DNA of 64,000 nt from Actinacidiphila guanduensis (GCF_900103985.1 NZ_FNIE01000006.1:62001-126000); one strand, 5' to 3'. Counted from the first letter of the stretch, positions 1 through 8,798 are shown. A program made the numbers and translations. Notes: generated by a model not told the origin, from the sequence alone.

Positions 1-44
1 CGTATCACCGCCACCCTTCGGAGCGGAACCCGGGTATCGGCGAT

Positions 45-77
45 CCGGGCGGAGCTGCGCGCCGCCCGGGCGGTTTT
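45..77 (+). terminator. Rho-independent terminator of a gene left of the window
   Basis: An 8-bp perfect stem (CCGGGCGG at 45-52 and CCGCCCGG at 62-69) with a 9-nt loop is followed by a short T run at 74-77. It would end rightward transcription entering from outside the window. No convincing coding sequence is visible in 1-229. Confidence 0.55.
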
Positions 78-229
78 CATATGGGGTGGGGTTGTGGCCC
101 AGATCCTACTTGCCGACCGGCAAGGAGCAAGTTCGCCCCCCGGCCGCGGCGGCGTGCCGCCGGAAATCGGCCCGGAACGGCCGGGTACCGGCTCCGTGCC
201 GCCCGCTACGGAACCCATCCGTATCGCGG

Positions 230-1561
230 TCACAGGGGTGGCAGCAACCGCTTTTGCGGCTTGCCGAGGGCGTTGCGCGGCAGCTCGGCGAGGAAGCGCA
301 CGGCCCGCGGCCGCTTGTGCGCCGACAGCCGGGAGGCGACGAAGTCGGTGAGCTCCTGGGCGGCCACGCCGTCGGCCACCACGTAGGCGACGATCTGCTG
401 GCCCAGGTCCGGGTGCGGGGCGCCCACCACGGCGGCCTCGCGTACCGCCGGATGGGCGAGCAGCGCGTTCTCCACCTCGCCAGCGCCGATCCGGTAGCCG
501 CCTGACTTGATCAGGTCGGTGGAGGCACGGCCGACGATCCGGTGGGTGCCGTCCGCCGCCACTGCGGCGATGTCCCCGGTACGGAACCAGCCGTCCTCGG
601 TGTACGAGGCCGCGGTGGCCTCCGGGCGCCCCAGGTAGCCGTCGAAGAGGGTGGGCCCGGTCAGCTGCAGCTCGCCGATCCCGTCCACCGGGTCCGCCAC
701 CCTGGTGGCGATCCCCGGCAGCGGGGTGCCGACCGCGCCGGGGACGCGCTCCCCCGACGCCCTGGCGCTCACCGTGATCAGGGTCTCGGTCATCCCATAG
801 CGCTCGACGGGCCGGTGGCCCGACAGCGCGTGCAGGGCCTCGAAGACCGGCACCGGCAGCGGGGCGCTGCCCGACACCAGGAGGCGGGCCGGGGCGAGCG
901 CCTTGGCGGCGGCCTCCTCGCGCACCACCCGGTGCCACACGGTCGGGACCCCGAAGTAGAGGGTGCCGCCCGCGGCCGCGTACGCCTCCGGGGTGGGCCG
1001 GCCGGTGTGCACCAGGGCGCTGCCCGTGCGCAGGGCGCCCAGCAGGCCGAGCACCAGGCCGTGCACATGGAAGAGCGGCAGGCCGTGCACCAGGGTGTCC
1101 TCGGCGGTCCACTCCCAGGCCGCCGCAAGGGCGTCCAGGTCGGCGGCGATCGCCGCCCTGGAGACCAGGACGCCCTTGGGCGGGCCGGTGGTGCCCGAGG
1201 TGTAGAGCACGAGCGCGGTCCCGCCGCGGGGCTCCGCGGCGAAGTCCGCCCGCTCGGCGAAGTCGACGGGCACGAACTGCGCGCCCGAGTCACCCAGGAC
1301 GTGATCGCGCTCGTCCGGCCCGGCGTCGGGGGCCACGGGCACCACGGGAACGCCCGCCAGCAGCCCGCCGACCACCGCGGCCGCCGTCTCCAGGGTGGGC
1401 GCCGCCTCGACCGCCAGGGCGGCCAGGCCGTCCGCGCGGCGGGCCACCGCGCCCGCGGCGCCGAGCAGTTCCTCGTACGAGCAGGTCCGGCCGGACAGGC
1501 GCAGAGCGTCGGGCCGGTCGGTGTCCCCGTGCAGGGCGGTGAGCAGGGGCGCGTACGGCAT
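230..1561 (-). CDS. Acyl-CoA synthetase, malonyl-CoA ligase (MatB) type
   Basis: This 443-aa ANL-superfamily adenylate-forming enzyme should activate a small carboxylic acid with ATP and CoA in the cytosol. The order of motifs is classical: P-loop YTSGTTGPPKG at 120-130, FHVHGL near 164-169, YGMTET at 255-260, GWFRTGD at 324-330, the hinge region GRASTDLIKSGG at 344-355, and the C-terminal lysine motif NALGK at 430-434. Length and running similarity fit the Streptomyces malonyl/methylmalonyl-CoA ligase MatB as I remember it, so extender-unit supply for fatty acid or polyketide synthesis is likely. That substrate is an inference; another short-chain acid is possible. The ATG start gives the full family N-terminus. 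The gene is monocistronic and faces away from the small membrane-protein gene at 1650. Confidence 0.8.
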   Translation of the reverse strand: MPYAPLLTALHGDTDRPDALRLSGRTCSYEELLGAAGAVARRADGLAALAVEAAPTLETAAAVVGGLLAGVPVVPVAPDAGPDERDHVLGDSGAQFVPVDFAERADFAAEPRGGTALVLYTSGTTGPPKGVLVSRAAIAADLDALAAAWEWTAEDTLVHGLPLFHVHGLVLGLLGALRTGSALVHTGRPTPEAYAAAGGTLYFGVPTVWHRVVREEAAAKALAPARLLVSGSAPLPVPVFEALHALSGHRPVERYGMTETLITVSARASGERVPGAVGTPLPGIATRVADPVDGIGELQLTGPTLFDGYLGRPEATAASYTEDGWFRTGDIAAVAADGTHRIVGRASTDLIKSGGYRIGAGEVENALLAHPAVREAAVVGAPHPDLGQQIVAYVVADGVAAQELTDFVASRLSAHKRPRAVRFLAELPRNALGKPQKRLLPPL

Positions 1562-1649
1562 CGGGGTCCTCCACGCAGACGGCAGACCCCAGGGAGATTA
1601 GGGGGCTAACCCCAGTGTCGGCCACGGCCCGCCGCCCTAACGTGGCCCC

Positions 1650-2060
1650 ATGGACGCCCGCGACCCGGAACTGAAGAAGGAACTCTCCGCCACCTTGCAG
1701 GCGCGCAAGGACCTCGGGGCGGAGTACGAGTCGGAACTCGTCGACTCGTTCATGGACAAGGTGGCCGAACGCGTCGACAGCCGTGTGGAGCAGCGGGTGC
1801 GGCGCGAACTGGCCCAGCAGCAGACGTCTTTCGCCCGCGCGGACCGCCGTCCCATCGGTCCCCCGCGGTCCAGCCCGCGCTTCGCCCGCTACGGCTTCGC
1901 GGGCGTCACCCTGGTGCTGGCCATCCCCCTGTCGGCCATCGCCGCCGCCAGCGCCCACACCGCGGGCCTGCTGATCGCCTGGGCCGGCATCGTGGGCGTC
2001 AACCTCGCCCAGTGCCTGACCCGCAGGCCCCACGAGAAGGACGACGACGACTGGGCGTGA
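1650..2060 (+). CDS. Small membrane protein of unknown function
   Basis: This is a 136-aa protein. The first 60 residues are charged, Glu/Arg-rich and predicted helical (possible coiled coil, KKELSATLQARKD onward). A basic Pro/Arg hinge follows at 66-80, then two hydrophobic segments at about 82-101 and 104-123 and an acidic tail ending DDDDWA. It looks like a cytoplasmic amphipathic domain anchored by a membrane hairpin. No enzyme motif was seen. It is divergent from the acyl-CoA synthetase gene and ends in a convergent region with a strong hairpin. The ATG at 1650 is the first start of the hydrophilic domain. I do not recognise the family beyond conserved actinobacterial membrane proteins. 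Confidence 0.7.
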   Translation: MDARDPELKKELSATLQARKDLGAEYESELVDSFMDKVAERVDSRVEQRVRRELAQQQTSFARADRRPIGPPRSSPRFARYGFAGVTLVLAIPLSAIAAASAHTAGLLIAWAGIVGVNLAQCLTRRPHEKDDDDWA

Positions 2061-2115
2061 CACCGCCGGCAGGGGGGCCGGAGAACCGGAAACCCGAGAG
2101 CCGGAAAAAGGGATG

Positions 2116-2175
2116 GGCGAGGACCGCCGCACCCCCGGGCCGTAGCCGGGGGGCGGGACGACGGCGGTCCTCGCC
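2116..2175. terminator. Bidirectional terminator between convergent genes
   Basis: A perfect 14-bp inverted repeat (GGCGAGGACCGCCG at 2116-2129, complement at 2162-2175) encloses a second hairpin (CCCCCGG at 2132-2138 and CCGGGGG at 2146-2152). It lies in the 325-bp gap 2061-2385 between the convergent membrane-protein and cystathionine beta-synthase genes. Nothing else was recognised in that gap. Confidence 0.75.
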
Positions 2176-2385
2176 GGGGACGCGGGCCGGGTCAGGGCCG
2201 GGCGCGCGCGTCCGGGGTCACCATGGAGTCCGGGAGCCGCTCCGGAAGCCTTGGCGCCGCTGGTGTGCCGGGGCGGCCGGTGGACCGTCCGCCTTTCGAC
2301 ACCACTCAATCTGCCGGAGCCTTGTTAAGCGCGTGCTGCGTGGACGTGACACGGGTGTACCAGTTCGGGAAAGGCCCGAAAGCCG

Positions 2386-3774
2386 TCACGAACCGCCGTG
2401 TCCGGCGAGGAAGCCGAGCAGGTCCTGCCTGCTCACGACGTTGGTCGGCTTGCCCTCGACCAGCACGATCGCCGCGTCCGCGCCCTCCAGCACCGACATC
2501 AGGTCGCCGACCGGCTCGCCGGAGCCGACCTGCGGCAGCGGCGGGGACATGTGCAGCTCCAGCGGGTCCTCCAGGGTGGCGCGCTTGTTGAACAGGGCGT
2601 CCAGCAGGCTGCGCTCGACCACCGAGCCGATCACCTCGGCGGCCATGACGTCGGGGTGTCCGGCGCCCGGTTTGACCACGGGCATCTGCGAGACGCCGTA
2701 CTCGCGCAGCACCTCGATGGCCTGGCCGACCGTCTCCTCGGGGTGCATGTGGACCAGGTTGGGCAGCCCGCCGTCCTTGTGCGCCAGGACGTCGGCGACC
2801 CGGGGCTCGCCCTCGCCCTCGTCCAGGAAGCCGTGGGAGCCCATCCACTCGTCGCTGAAGATCTTCGACAGGTAGCCGCGGCCGCTGTCGGGCAGCAGGA
2901 CGACGACCACGTCGTCCGGGCCGAGCCCCGAGGCGACCTCCAGGGCGGCGACCACGGCCATGCCGCAGGAGCCGCCGACCAGCAGCCCCTCCTCGCGGGC
3001 GAGGCGGCGGGTCATCTGGAAGGAGTCCTTGTCGGAGACGGCCACGATCCGGTCGGCCACCTCGCGGTCGTAGGCGCTCGGCCAGAAGTCCTCGCCGACG
3101 CCCTCCACCAGGTAGGGCCGCCCGGAGCCGCCGCTGTAGACCGAGCCCTCGGGGTCGGCGCCGATCACCTGGACCCGGCCCTCGCTGACGTCCTTCAGGT
3201 AGCGCCCGGTGCCGGAGATGGTGCCGCCGGTGCCGACGCCGGCCACGAAGTGGGTGATCCGGCCGTCGGTCTGCTTCCACAGCTCGGGGCCGGTGGAGTG
3301 GTAGTGCGACAGCGGGTTGTTCGGGTTGCTGTACTGGTCGGGCTTCCAGGCGTTGGGCGTCTCACGCACCAGGCGGTCGGAGACGTTGTAGTACGAGTCG
3401 GGGTGGCCCGGGTCCACGGCGGTCGGGCAGACCACGACCTCGGCACCGTAGGCGCGCAGGACGTTGATCTTGTCCGTCGACACCTTGTCCGGGCAGACGA
3501 AGATGCAGTGGTAGCCCTTGCGCTGGGCGACCATGGCGAGGCCGACGCCGGTGTTGCCCGAGGTGGGCTCCACGATGGTGCCGCCGGGCCGCAGCTGCCC
3601 GCTCTCCTCGGCGGCCTCGATCATGCGCAGGGCGATCCGGTCCTTCACCGAGCCGCCCGGGTTGAAGTACTCGACCTTGGCAAGGACGGTGGCCGCAATG
3701 CCCTCGGTCACGCTGTTGAGCCTCACCAGCGGGGTGTTGCCGACGAGGCTGATCATCGAGTCGTGAAACTGCAC
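2386..3774 (-). CDS. Cystathionine beta-synthase with C-terminal CBS domains
   Basis: This is a PLP-dependent fold-type II enzyme of 462 aa that condenses serine (or an activated serine) with homocysteine in transsulfuration; cysteine synthase activity is also possible. The catalytic part has NPGGSVKDR with the PLP lysine at 44, TSGNTG at 71-76 and the phosphate-binding GVGTGGTISGTG at 179-190. A tandem CBS (Bateman) module fills about 330-460. There is no N-terminal haem region, as usual for bacterial forms. The GTG start at 3772-3774 has a GGAG ribosome-binding site about 7 nt upstream and begins right before the conserved SMISLVGNTPL. The same frame stays open far upstream, but that part is antisense to the SGNH hydrolase gene. 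Confidence 0.93.
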   Translation of the reverse strand: MQFHDSMISLVGNTPLVRLNSVTEGIAATVLAKVEYFNPGGSVKDRIALRMIEAAEESGQLRPGGTIVEPTSGNTGVGLAMVAQRKGYHCIFVCPDKVSTDKINVLRAYGAEVVVCPTAVDPGHPDSYYNVSDRLVRETPNAWKPDQYSNPNNPLSHYHSTGPELWKQTDGRITHFVAGVGTGGTISGTGRYLKDVSEGRVQVIGADPEGSVYSGGSGRPYLVEGVGEDFWPSAYDREVADRIVAVSDKDSFQMTRRLAREEGLLVGGSCGMAVVAALEVASGLGPDDVVVVLLPDSGRGYLSKIFSDEWMGSHGFLDEGEGEPRVADVLAHKDGGLPNLVHMHPEETVGQAIEVLREYGVSQMPVVKPGAGHPDVMAAEVIGSVVERSLLDALFNKRATLEDPLELHMSPPLPQVGSGEPVGDLMSVLEGADAAIVLVEGKPTNVVSRQDLLGFLAGHGGS

Positions 3775-4014
3775 CGTGTGTCTCCGGGTTCTCCGTGATG
3801 GTGACCCCAGGTTAGGGCCTGCCCGGCGGATCCGGCCCGGCCTGCGGGGCGGGCGGGGACGGCGGGTCGGGCGGGGCCCGCGGGGACCCGCGTGCGCCCG
3901 GCCGCAACGCCTGGGGAGCGATCGGCGTTGACCTGGGTAGTGGTCTCCCGGACGGCGAGGAGGCAGGCGGACGGCAGCGGGCAGCAAGCAGGCAGCGAGC
4001 AGACAGGTGAGCGG

Positions 4015-5223
4015 ATGAATCCCCTGGAAGTGGCCGGGACGGTGTCGAGAGCGAGGGTGGCGCGGCGGATCGCGGCCGCCGCCGCTTACGGCGGGGGCGG
4101 CATCGGCCTGCTCGGCGGCGCGGCGGTCGGGCTGCTGCTGACCGAGGCGCGGCTGGCCAAGCGGGTGGTGGGCGGCTCGGGCGACGTGCCACCGCGGGCC
4201 GACGGCCGCTACGGCTCGGCGTTCGCCCGCCGCGGCGACGAACGGGTGCTGCGGCTGGGCTTCCTGGGCGACTCCACGGCGGCCGGGCAGGGGGTGCGGC
4301 GGGCCCGGGAGACGCCGGGGGCGCTGCTCGCCTCGGGACTGGCGGCGGTGGCCGAGCGGCCGGTGCGGCTGGTGAACGTGGCACAGCCCGGCGCCCAGTC
4401 CGACGACCTGGAGCGCCAGGTCTCGCTGCTGCTCGACCCCGCCTCGCCGCCCCCGGACGTGGCCGTGGTGATGATCGGGGCGAACGACGTCACGCACCGG
4501 ATGCCGCTGGCCACCTCGGTGCGGCTGCTGTCGGACGCGGTGCGGCGGCTGCGCGCTGCCGGCACCGAGGTCGTCGTGGGCACCTGCCCCGACCTGGGCT
4601 CGGTGGAACCGGTCTACCAGCCGCTGCGCTGGCTGGCCCGGCGGGCGAGCCGGCAGCTGGCGGCGGCGCAGACCATCGCGGTGGTGGGCCTGGGCGGGCG
4701 GACGGTCTCGCTCGGCGACCTGCTGGGCCCGGAGTTCGAGGCCCGGCCGCGCGAGCTGTTCGGTCCCGACAACTTCCACCCGTCGGCGGAGGGGTACGCG
4801 ACCGCCGCGATGGCCGTCCTGCCGACGCTGTGCGCCTCGCTGGGGCTGTGGCCCGAGGCCGACGAGCGCCCCGACGTGCAGCGCGGCGAGGGCTTCCTGC
4901 CGGTCGCCCAGGCGGCCGCGGAGGCGGCCTCCGAGGGCGGTACCGAGGTCACCGCGGCCCACGCCGAGGCCGCGGAGGCACGCGGCCGCTGGGCGCTGCT
5001 CAAGCGGCGCCGGCGGCGTCCGGTGGGCGAGGAGCACCCGCACGGGGAGCCGGCCCCTCAGCCGGCGGCCGGACAGGCGGCGGAGCAGGCCCCCGAGCAG
5101 GAACAGGACGGGGAACGGCCTCCCGAGCAGACGCCGGACCGGGGCGGCGAGCCGGCGCCCGGACCGGCCGCGGACTCCGCGGAGCGGGGCGCCGGGGAGG
5201 GCGCCACCCACCGGGGCCGGTAG
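4015..5223 (+). CDS. SGNH/GDSL-family hydrolase, membrane-anchored
   Basis: This 402-aa esterase/lipase-type hydrolase has a hydrophobic, Gly-rich N-terminal segment (about 19-43) that should act as a membrane anchor or signal. The SGNH blocks are visible: block I FLGDST with nucleophile Ser87, block III GAND at 155-158 with Asn157, and block V DNFH with Asp252 and His255. The last 80 residues are a low-complexity Pro/Glu/Gln tail after a basic patch (LKRRRRRP). The frame is open from 3892, but the ATG at 4015 is preferred because it directly precedes the anchor. The substrate is unknown. The gene is divergent from the cystathionine beta-synthase gene and likely transcribed alone. Confidence 0.8.
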   Translation: MNPLEVAGTVSRARVARRIAAAAAYGGGGIGLLGGAAVGLLLTEARLAKRVVGGSGDVPPRADGRYGSAFARRGDERVLRLGFLGDSTAAGQGVRRARETPGALLASGLAAVAERPVRLVNVAQPGAQSDDLERQVSLLLDPASPPPDVAVVMIGANDVTHRMPLATSVRLLSDAVRRLRAAGTEVVVGTCPDLGSVEPVYQPLRWLARRASRQLAAAQTIAVVGLGGRTVSLGDLLGPEFEARPRELFGPDNFHPSAEGYATAAMAVLPTLCASLGLWPEADERPDVQRGEGFLPVAQAAAEAASEGGTEVTAAHAEAAEARGRWALLKRRRRRPVGEEHPHGEPAPQPAAGQAAEQAPEQEQDGERPPEQTPDRGGEPAPGPAADSAERGAGEGATHRGR

Positions 5224-5253
5224 GGTCCCTACTCCCCGGGGAGTACGCCGTCC

Positions 5254-5295
5254 GGGGTGCTCACGTGTGAGGACAACACCCCTGGTGAGCACCCC
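5254..5295. terminator. Stem-loop downstream of the SGNH hydrolase gene
   Basis: There is an 11-bp perfect inverted repeat, GGGGTGCTCAC at 5254-5264 and its complement at 5285-5295, 30 nt after the hydrolase stop. It is preceded by the perfect 16-bp palindrome TACTCCCCGGGGAGTA at 5230-5245, just after the stop codon. The pair is the likely transcription end before the ndh regulatory region. Confidence 0.6.
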
Positions 5296-5341
5296 TGCGG
5301 GTCCTGGCGCGCCGTCCGGGACCCGGACACCGGAAAACCTT

Positions 5342-5357
5342 TGTGAAACTCTTCACA
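5342..5357. promoter_or_regulatory. Rex-type (or CRP-type) operator upstream of ndh
   Basis: TGTGAAACTCTTCACA is a perfect 6-4-6 palindrome and matches the Rex operator pattern TGTGAA-N4-TTCACA; the preceding base is also the consensus T. Rex is the NADH/NAD+ sensor that represses respiratory genes in Streptomyces, so a site before a type II NADH dehydrogenase gene is functionally coherent. It equally matches the CRP pattern TGTGA-N6-TCACA. It lies about 295 bp before the ndh start, so an upstream promoter would be needed; TATAAC at 5512-5517 is a possible -10 box. Confidence 0.65.
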
Positions 5358-5582
5358 TGAAGTTCCGGTCCGGTGGCCCAACTTTCCAAGGCTCCAGGGC
5401 CCAAATCCCCTTGATTCACTGGCCTGTCGGTGTTTCAGCCATGTTGCGGCAGTACCCCTGGAGCAGCCGCCCGGCGGGGGCCCGGGCCGATCGGCGCTGC
5501 TCAGCGCCGTGTATAACGGCGGGAGGCGGCGGGGCACCCGAGCCGCACCCTTGCCCCCGCCACATGAAGGCGCGCAGGGTAC

Positions 5583-5645
5583 CACAAGGTGTCCAGACCC
5601 TTGTGAAGGGGCTCACGAGGTACGCCCCCGGGCGTACTGGATACT
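5583..5645 (+). promoter_or_regulatory. Proximal ndh control region with stacked palindromes
   Basis: Three elements crowd the last 70 bp before ndh. They are CACAAGG...CCTTGTG (5583-5589 and 5599-5605), a degenerate Rex-like site TGTGAAGGGGCTCACG (5602-5617), and the 8-2-8 palindrome GTACGCCCCCGGGCGTAC (5620-5637). GATACT at 5640-5645 resembles a -10 box only 6 nt before the ATG. No Shine-Dalgarno sequence precedes the ATG, so a leaderless transcript is possible. Roles are inferred from position. Confidence 0.4.
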
Positions 5646-5651
5646 CAAAGC

Positions 5652-7031
5652 ATGAGCACCACGGAGCGTCCACGGATTCTCGTCGTAGGCGGCGGTTACG
5701 TCGGCCTGTACGCGGCGCGTCGCATCATGAAGAAGATGCGGTACGGCGAGGCGACCGTCACGGTCGTCGACCCGCGCTCGTACATGACGTACCAGCCCTT
5801 CCTTCCCGAAACCGCAGCAGGCAGCATCTCCCCGCGGCATGTCGTCGTCCCGCTGCGACGCGTGCTGCCCGGGGCCGAGGTGCTCACCGGCCGCGTCACC
5901 ACCATCGACCAGGACCGCAAGGTCGCCGTGGTCGAGCCCCTCGTCGGCGAGTCCTACGAGTTGCCCTTCGACTACCTGGTGATCGCGCTCGGCGCGGTCT
6001 CCCGGACCTTCCCGATCCCCGGCCTGGCCGAGAACGGCATCGGAATGAAGGGCGTGGAGGAGGCCATCGGCCTGCGCAACCACGTCCTGGAGCAGCTGGA
6101 CAAGGCCGACTCCACCACCGACGAGGAGATCCGCCGCAAGGCGCTCACCTTCGTCTTCGTCGGCGGCGGCTTCGCGGGTGCCGAGACCATCGGCGAGGTC
6201 GAGGACATGGCCCGCGACGCCGCGAAGTACTACCCGAACGTCAAGCGCGAGGACATGCGCTTCATCCTCGTCGACGCCGCGGACAAGATCCTCCCCGAGG
6301 TCGGCCCGCAGCTCGGCAAGTGGGGCCTGGAGCACCTGCAGGAGCGGGGCATCGAGGTCTACCTGAGCACGTCGATGGCGTCGTGCGTCGACAAGCACGT
6401 GGTGCTCGCCAACGGGCTCGAGGTCGACGCCTCCACCATCGTGTGGACCGCGGGTGTGAAGCCGAACCCGGCGCTGGCCCGCTTCGGCCTGCCGCTCGGT
6501 CCGCGCGGCCACGTGGACACCGCGCCGACCCTGCAGGTCAAGGGCACCGACTACATCTGGGCCGCGGGCGACAACGCCCAGGTCCCGGACCTGGCCGCGG
6601 GCGAGGGCGCCTGGTGCCCGCCGAACGCGCAGCACGCGCTGCGCCAGGCCAAGGTGCTCGGCGACAACGTGGTCTCCGGGATGCGCGGCTTCCCGCAGAG
6701 CGAGTACAAGCACGCCAACAAGGGCGCCGTCGCCGGGCTCGGCGTGCACAAGGGCGTCGCGATGATCGTCGTCGGCAAGCGCAAGATCCGCCTCAAGGGC
6801 CGCCTGGCCTGGTACATGCACCGTGGCTACCACGGCCTGGCCGTGCCGACCTGGAACCGCAAGATCCGGGTCTTCGCCGACTGGACGCTGGGGATGTTCC
6901 TCAAGCGCGAGGTCGTCTCGCTCGGCGCCATCGAGAACCCCCGCGAGGAGTTCTACGAGGCCGCCCGCCCGGCGCCCGCCGCTCAGAAGCCCGACAGCAC
7001 CGAGGCACCCAAGACGAAGGTCGCCTCCTAA
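5652..7031 (+). CDS. ndh: Type II NADH:quinone dehydrogenase (NDH-2)
   Basis: This 459-aa single-subunit flavoprotein oxidises NADH and passes electrons to menaquinone at the cytoplasmic membrane face without pumping protons. The FAD-binding dinucleotide fold starts at GGGYVG (13-18). The NADH-binding fold has GGGFAG (171-176) after a hydrophobic strand, and the second FAD motif AAGDNA lies at 304-309. The length fits the family, and C-terminal amphipathic stretches (about 390-440) suit membrane attachment. The start is the only ATG before the FAD fold. It is monocistronic with a terminator 18 nt after the stop. The Rex-like palindromes upstream suggest control by NADH/NAD+ balance. Confidence 0.94.
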   Translation: MSTTERPRILVVGGGYVGLYAARRIMKKMRYGEATVTVVDPRSYMTYQPFLPETAAGSISPRHVVVPLRRVLPGAEVLTGRVTTIDQDRKVAVVEPLVGESYELPFDYLVIALGAVSRTFPIPGLAENGIGMKGVEEAIGLRNHVLEQLDKADSTTDEEIRRKALTFVFVGGGFAGAETIGEVEDMARDAAKYYPNVKREDMRFILVDAADKILPEVGPQLGKWGLEHLQERGIEVYLSTSMASCVDKHVVLANGLEVDASTIVWTAGVKPNPALARFGLPLGPRGHVDTAPTLQVKGTDYIWAAGDNAQVPDLAAGEGAWCPPNAQHALRQAKVLGDNVVSGMRGFPQSEYKHANKGAVAGLGVHKGVAMIVVGKRKIRLKGRLAWYMHRGYHGLAVPTWNRKIRVFADWTLGMFLKREVVSLGAIENPREEFYEAARPAPAAQKPDSTEAPKTKVAS

Positions 7032-7048
7032 GGGGCCGCACAGCTGCC

Positions 7049-7084
7049 GAAGGGCGTCCGCCATCCGTGGTGCGGGCGCCCTTC
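7049..7084 (+). terminator. ndh terminator
   Basis: Stem GAAGGGCG (7049-7056) with CGCCCTTC (7077-7084) is extended inside by CCGC (7058-7061) with GCGG (7072-7075). It starts 18 nt after the ndh stop codon. Confidence 0.7.
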
Positions 7085-7256
7085 CGCGCGTCCGGGGCCG
7101 TCCTCGGGTTCCGGATCGCCGCGCCTTCCCGCGGTCACCTGCGCACACGGGCAAACCGCCCCTTCCGGCGCAAGCAGGTGGCCAACTAGGTGTATCCGCA
7201 ATGTAATTTGCGCGTCAGCGGTCCCCGCGGCGAATTCCGGTCGTACGCTCGGAGCC

Positions 7257-8594
7257 ATGCCCGACGCCGCTCACCGCATCCGTGACATCGCCGAACACGC
7301 CCTGTCCGTCCCGTTCCCCCTGCGCATCCGCGCCTGGGACGGCAGCGAGGCCGGCCCCGCCCACGCACCCGCCCTGGTCTTCCGCAAGCGGCGCGCCCTG
7401 CGCCGGCTGCTGTGGCGGCCGGGGGAACTCGGCCTGGCCAGAGCGTGGGTGGCCGGCGAACTGGACATCGAGGGCGACCTGTTCGCCGCGCTCGACGTGC
7501 TCTCCGACCTGATCTGGGAGCGCGGCACCGAGGCCGGCGGGCCCGCCGAGCCGCCGGCCGGCCGGGCGGAGAGCGCCCGCAAGGCGCTGACCGCGCTGCG
7601 CGACCCCGCCACCTACCGGCTGCTGCGCAGCGCCCTGACGCTGGCCGGGCCCGGCCTGCCGCCCTCGCCCCCGCCGGAGGAGGCCCGCCGCCGCAGCGGT
7701 CTGGCGCACACCAGGAGCCGCGACAAGGCGGCGATCTCGCACCACTACGACGTCGGCAACGCCTTCTACGAGTACGTCCTCGGCCCGTCGATGGTGTACT
7801 CCTGCGCGGTGTGGGAGCGGCCGGAGACCACCCTCGAGGAGGCCCAGCGGGCCAAGCTCGACCTGGTCTGCCGCAAGCTCGGGCTGCGCGAGGGGCAGCG
7901 CCTGCTGGACGTCGGCTGCGGCTGGGGCTCCATGGTGCTGCACGCCGCCGAGCAGTACGGGGTGCGGGCCACCGGCATCACCCTGTCGGCCGAGCAGGCC
8001 GCCTACGCGCGCAAGCGGGTGGCCGAGGCGGGCCTGACCGACCGGATCGAGATCCGCGTCCAGGACTACCGCGACGTCAGGGACGGCCCCTACGACGCGA
8101 TCTCCTCCATCGGCATGGCCGAACACGTGGGCTCCGAGCGCTACCTGGAGTATGCGCGCGCCCTGTACGCCCTGCTGCGGCCAGGCGGCCGGCTGCTCAA
8201 CCACCAGATCGCCCGGCGCCCGCTGCAGGACGAGGAGGAGTACCGCATCGACGAGTTCATCGACCGCTACGTCTTCCCCGACGGGGAGCTGTCGCCGGTG
8301 GGCACCACGGTGAGCCGGCTGGAGGAGGCGGGGTTCGAAGTGCGCGACGTGGAAGCGCTGCGCGAGCACTACGGGCGCACCCTGCGCGCCTGGGTGGCGA
8401 ACCTGGAGGCCCACTGGAAGCAGGCGGTGGCGGCGACCAGCGCCGGGCGGGCCCGGGTGTGGCGGCTCTACATGGCCGCCTCGGCGATCTCCTTCGAACG
8501 CAACAGCATCGGCGTCAACCAGGTGATGGCGGTGCGCACCGAGCCCGGCGGCCTGGCGGGGCTGCCGGCTACCAGGACGGCGTGGCTGTCCTGA
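7257..8594 (+). CDS. cfa: Cyclopropane-fatty-acyl-phospholipid synthase family methyltransferase
   Basis: This 445-aa SAM-dependent enzyme should transfer a methylene or methyl group to the double bond of unsaturated acyl chains in membrane phospholipids. It has the CFA-family N-terminal domain (about 20-135), the conserved entry motif HYDVGNAFY (163-171), the SAM-binding glycine motif DVGCGWG (218-224) and GMAEH (286-290), whose Glu is part of the bicarbonate/active-site set in CFA synthases. The length fits. The ATG at 7257 has GGAG very close (2-3 nt), so initiation may be weak. The next gene on the strand is bldA, separated by a strong terminator. Confidence 0.9.
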   Translation: MPDAAHRIRDIAEHALSVPFPLRIRAWDGSEAGPAHAPALVFRKRRALRRLLWRPGELGLARAWVAGELDIEGDLFAALDVLSDLIWERGTEAGGPAEPPAGRAESARKALTALRDPATYRLLRSALTLAGPGLPPSPPPEEARRRSGLAHTRSRDKAAISHHYDVGNAFYEYVLGPSMVYSCAVWERPETTLEEAQRAKLDLVCRKLGLREGQRLLDVGCGWGSMVLHAAEQYGVRATGITLSAEQAAYARKRVAEAGLTDRIEIRVQDYRDVRDGPYDAISSIGMAEHVGSERYLEYARALYALLRPGGRLLNHQIARRPLQDEEEYRIDEFIDRYVFPDGELSPVGTTVSRLEEAGFEVRDVEALREHYGRTLRAWVANLEAHWKQAVAATSAGRARVWRLYMAASAISFERNSIGVNQVMAVRTEPGGLAGLPATRTAWLS

Positions 8595-8701
8595 AGCCGT
8601 CCCGGGAGCGTCCGCGAACGGCGGTGAACCGCCACCCCGGCCGACACCGCCCGGGCCCTTCCGGGCCCCCGCCCGCACGCTGCTGCGCCACCCCGCGCGC
8701 C

Positions 8702-8751
8702 GCCCCGTCGCCCCCGCGCCCTGCACTTGCAGGTCGCAGGGGCGACGGGGC
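8702..8751 (+). terminator. cfa terminator (nested hairpin)
   Basis: A perfect 13-bp inverted repeat, GCCCCGTCGCCCC at 8702-8714 and its complement at 8739-8751, encloses a second small hairpin CTGCACTTGCAG (8721-8732). It isolates bldA from cfa readthrough. Confidence 0.75.
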
Positions 8752-8781
8752 CGGGCGGTCGCCGGTTGCGCTGAGCGAATT

Positions 8782-8798
8782 CACGTCACGTGTACGTG
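8782..8798. promoter_or_regulatory. Palindromic element upstream of bldA
   Basis: CACGTCACGTGTACGTG contains the inverted arms CACGT/ACGTG and an inner CACGTG. It lies about 155 bp before the tRNA, between the cfa terminator and the likely bldA promoter. A regulator site is inferred only from symmetry and position. Confidence 0.35.

Noticed and set aside
1-229. Possible end of a plus-strand gene at the left edge
   Set aside because: Short open stretches exist in several frames, but none shows a recognisable C-terminus; only the terminator is supportable.
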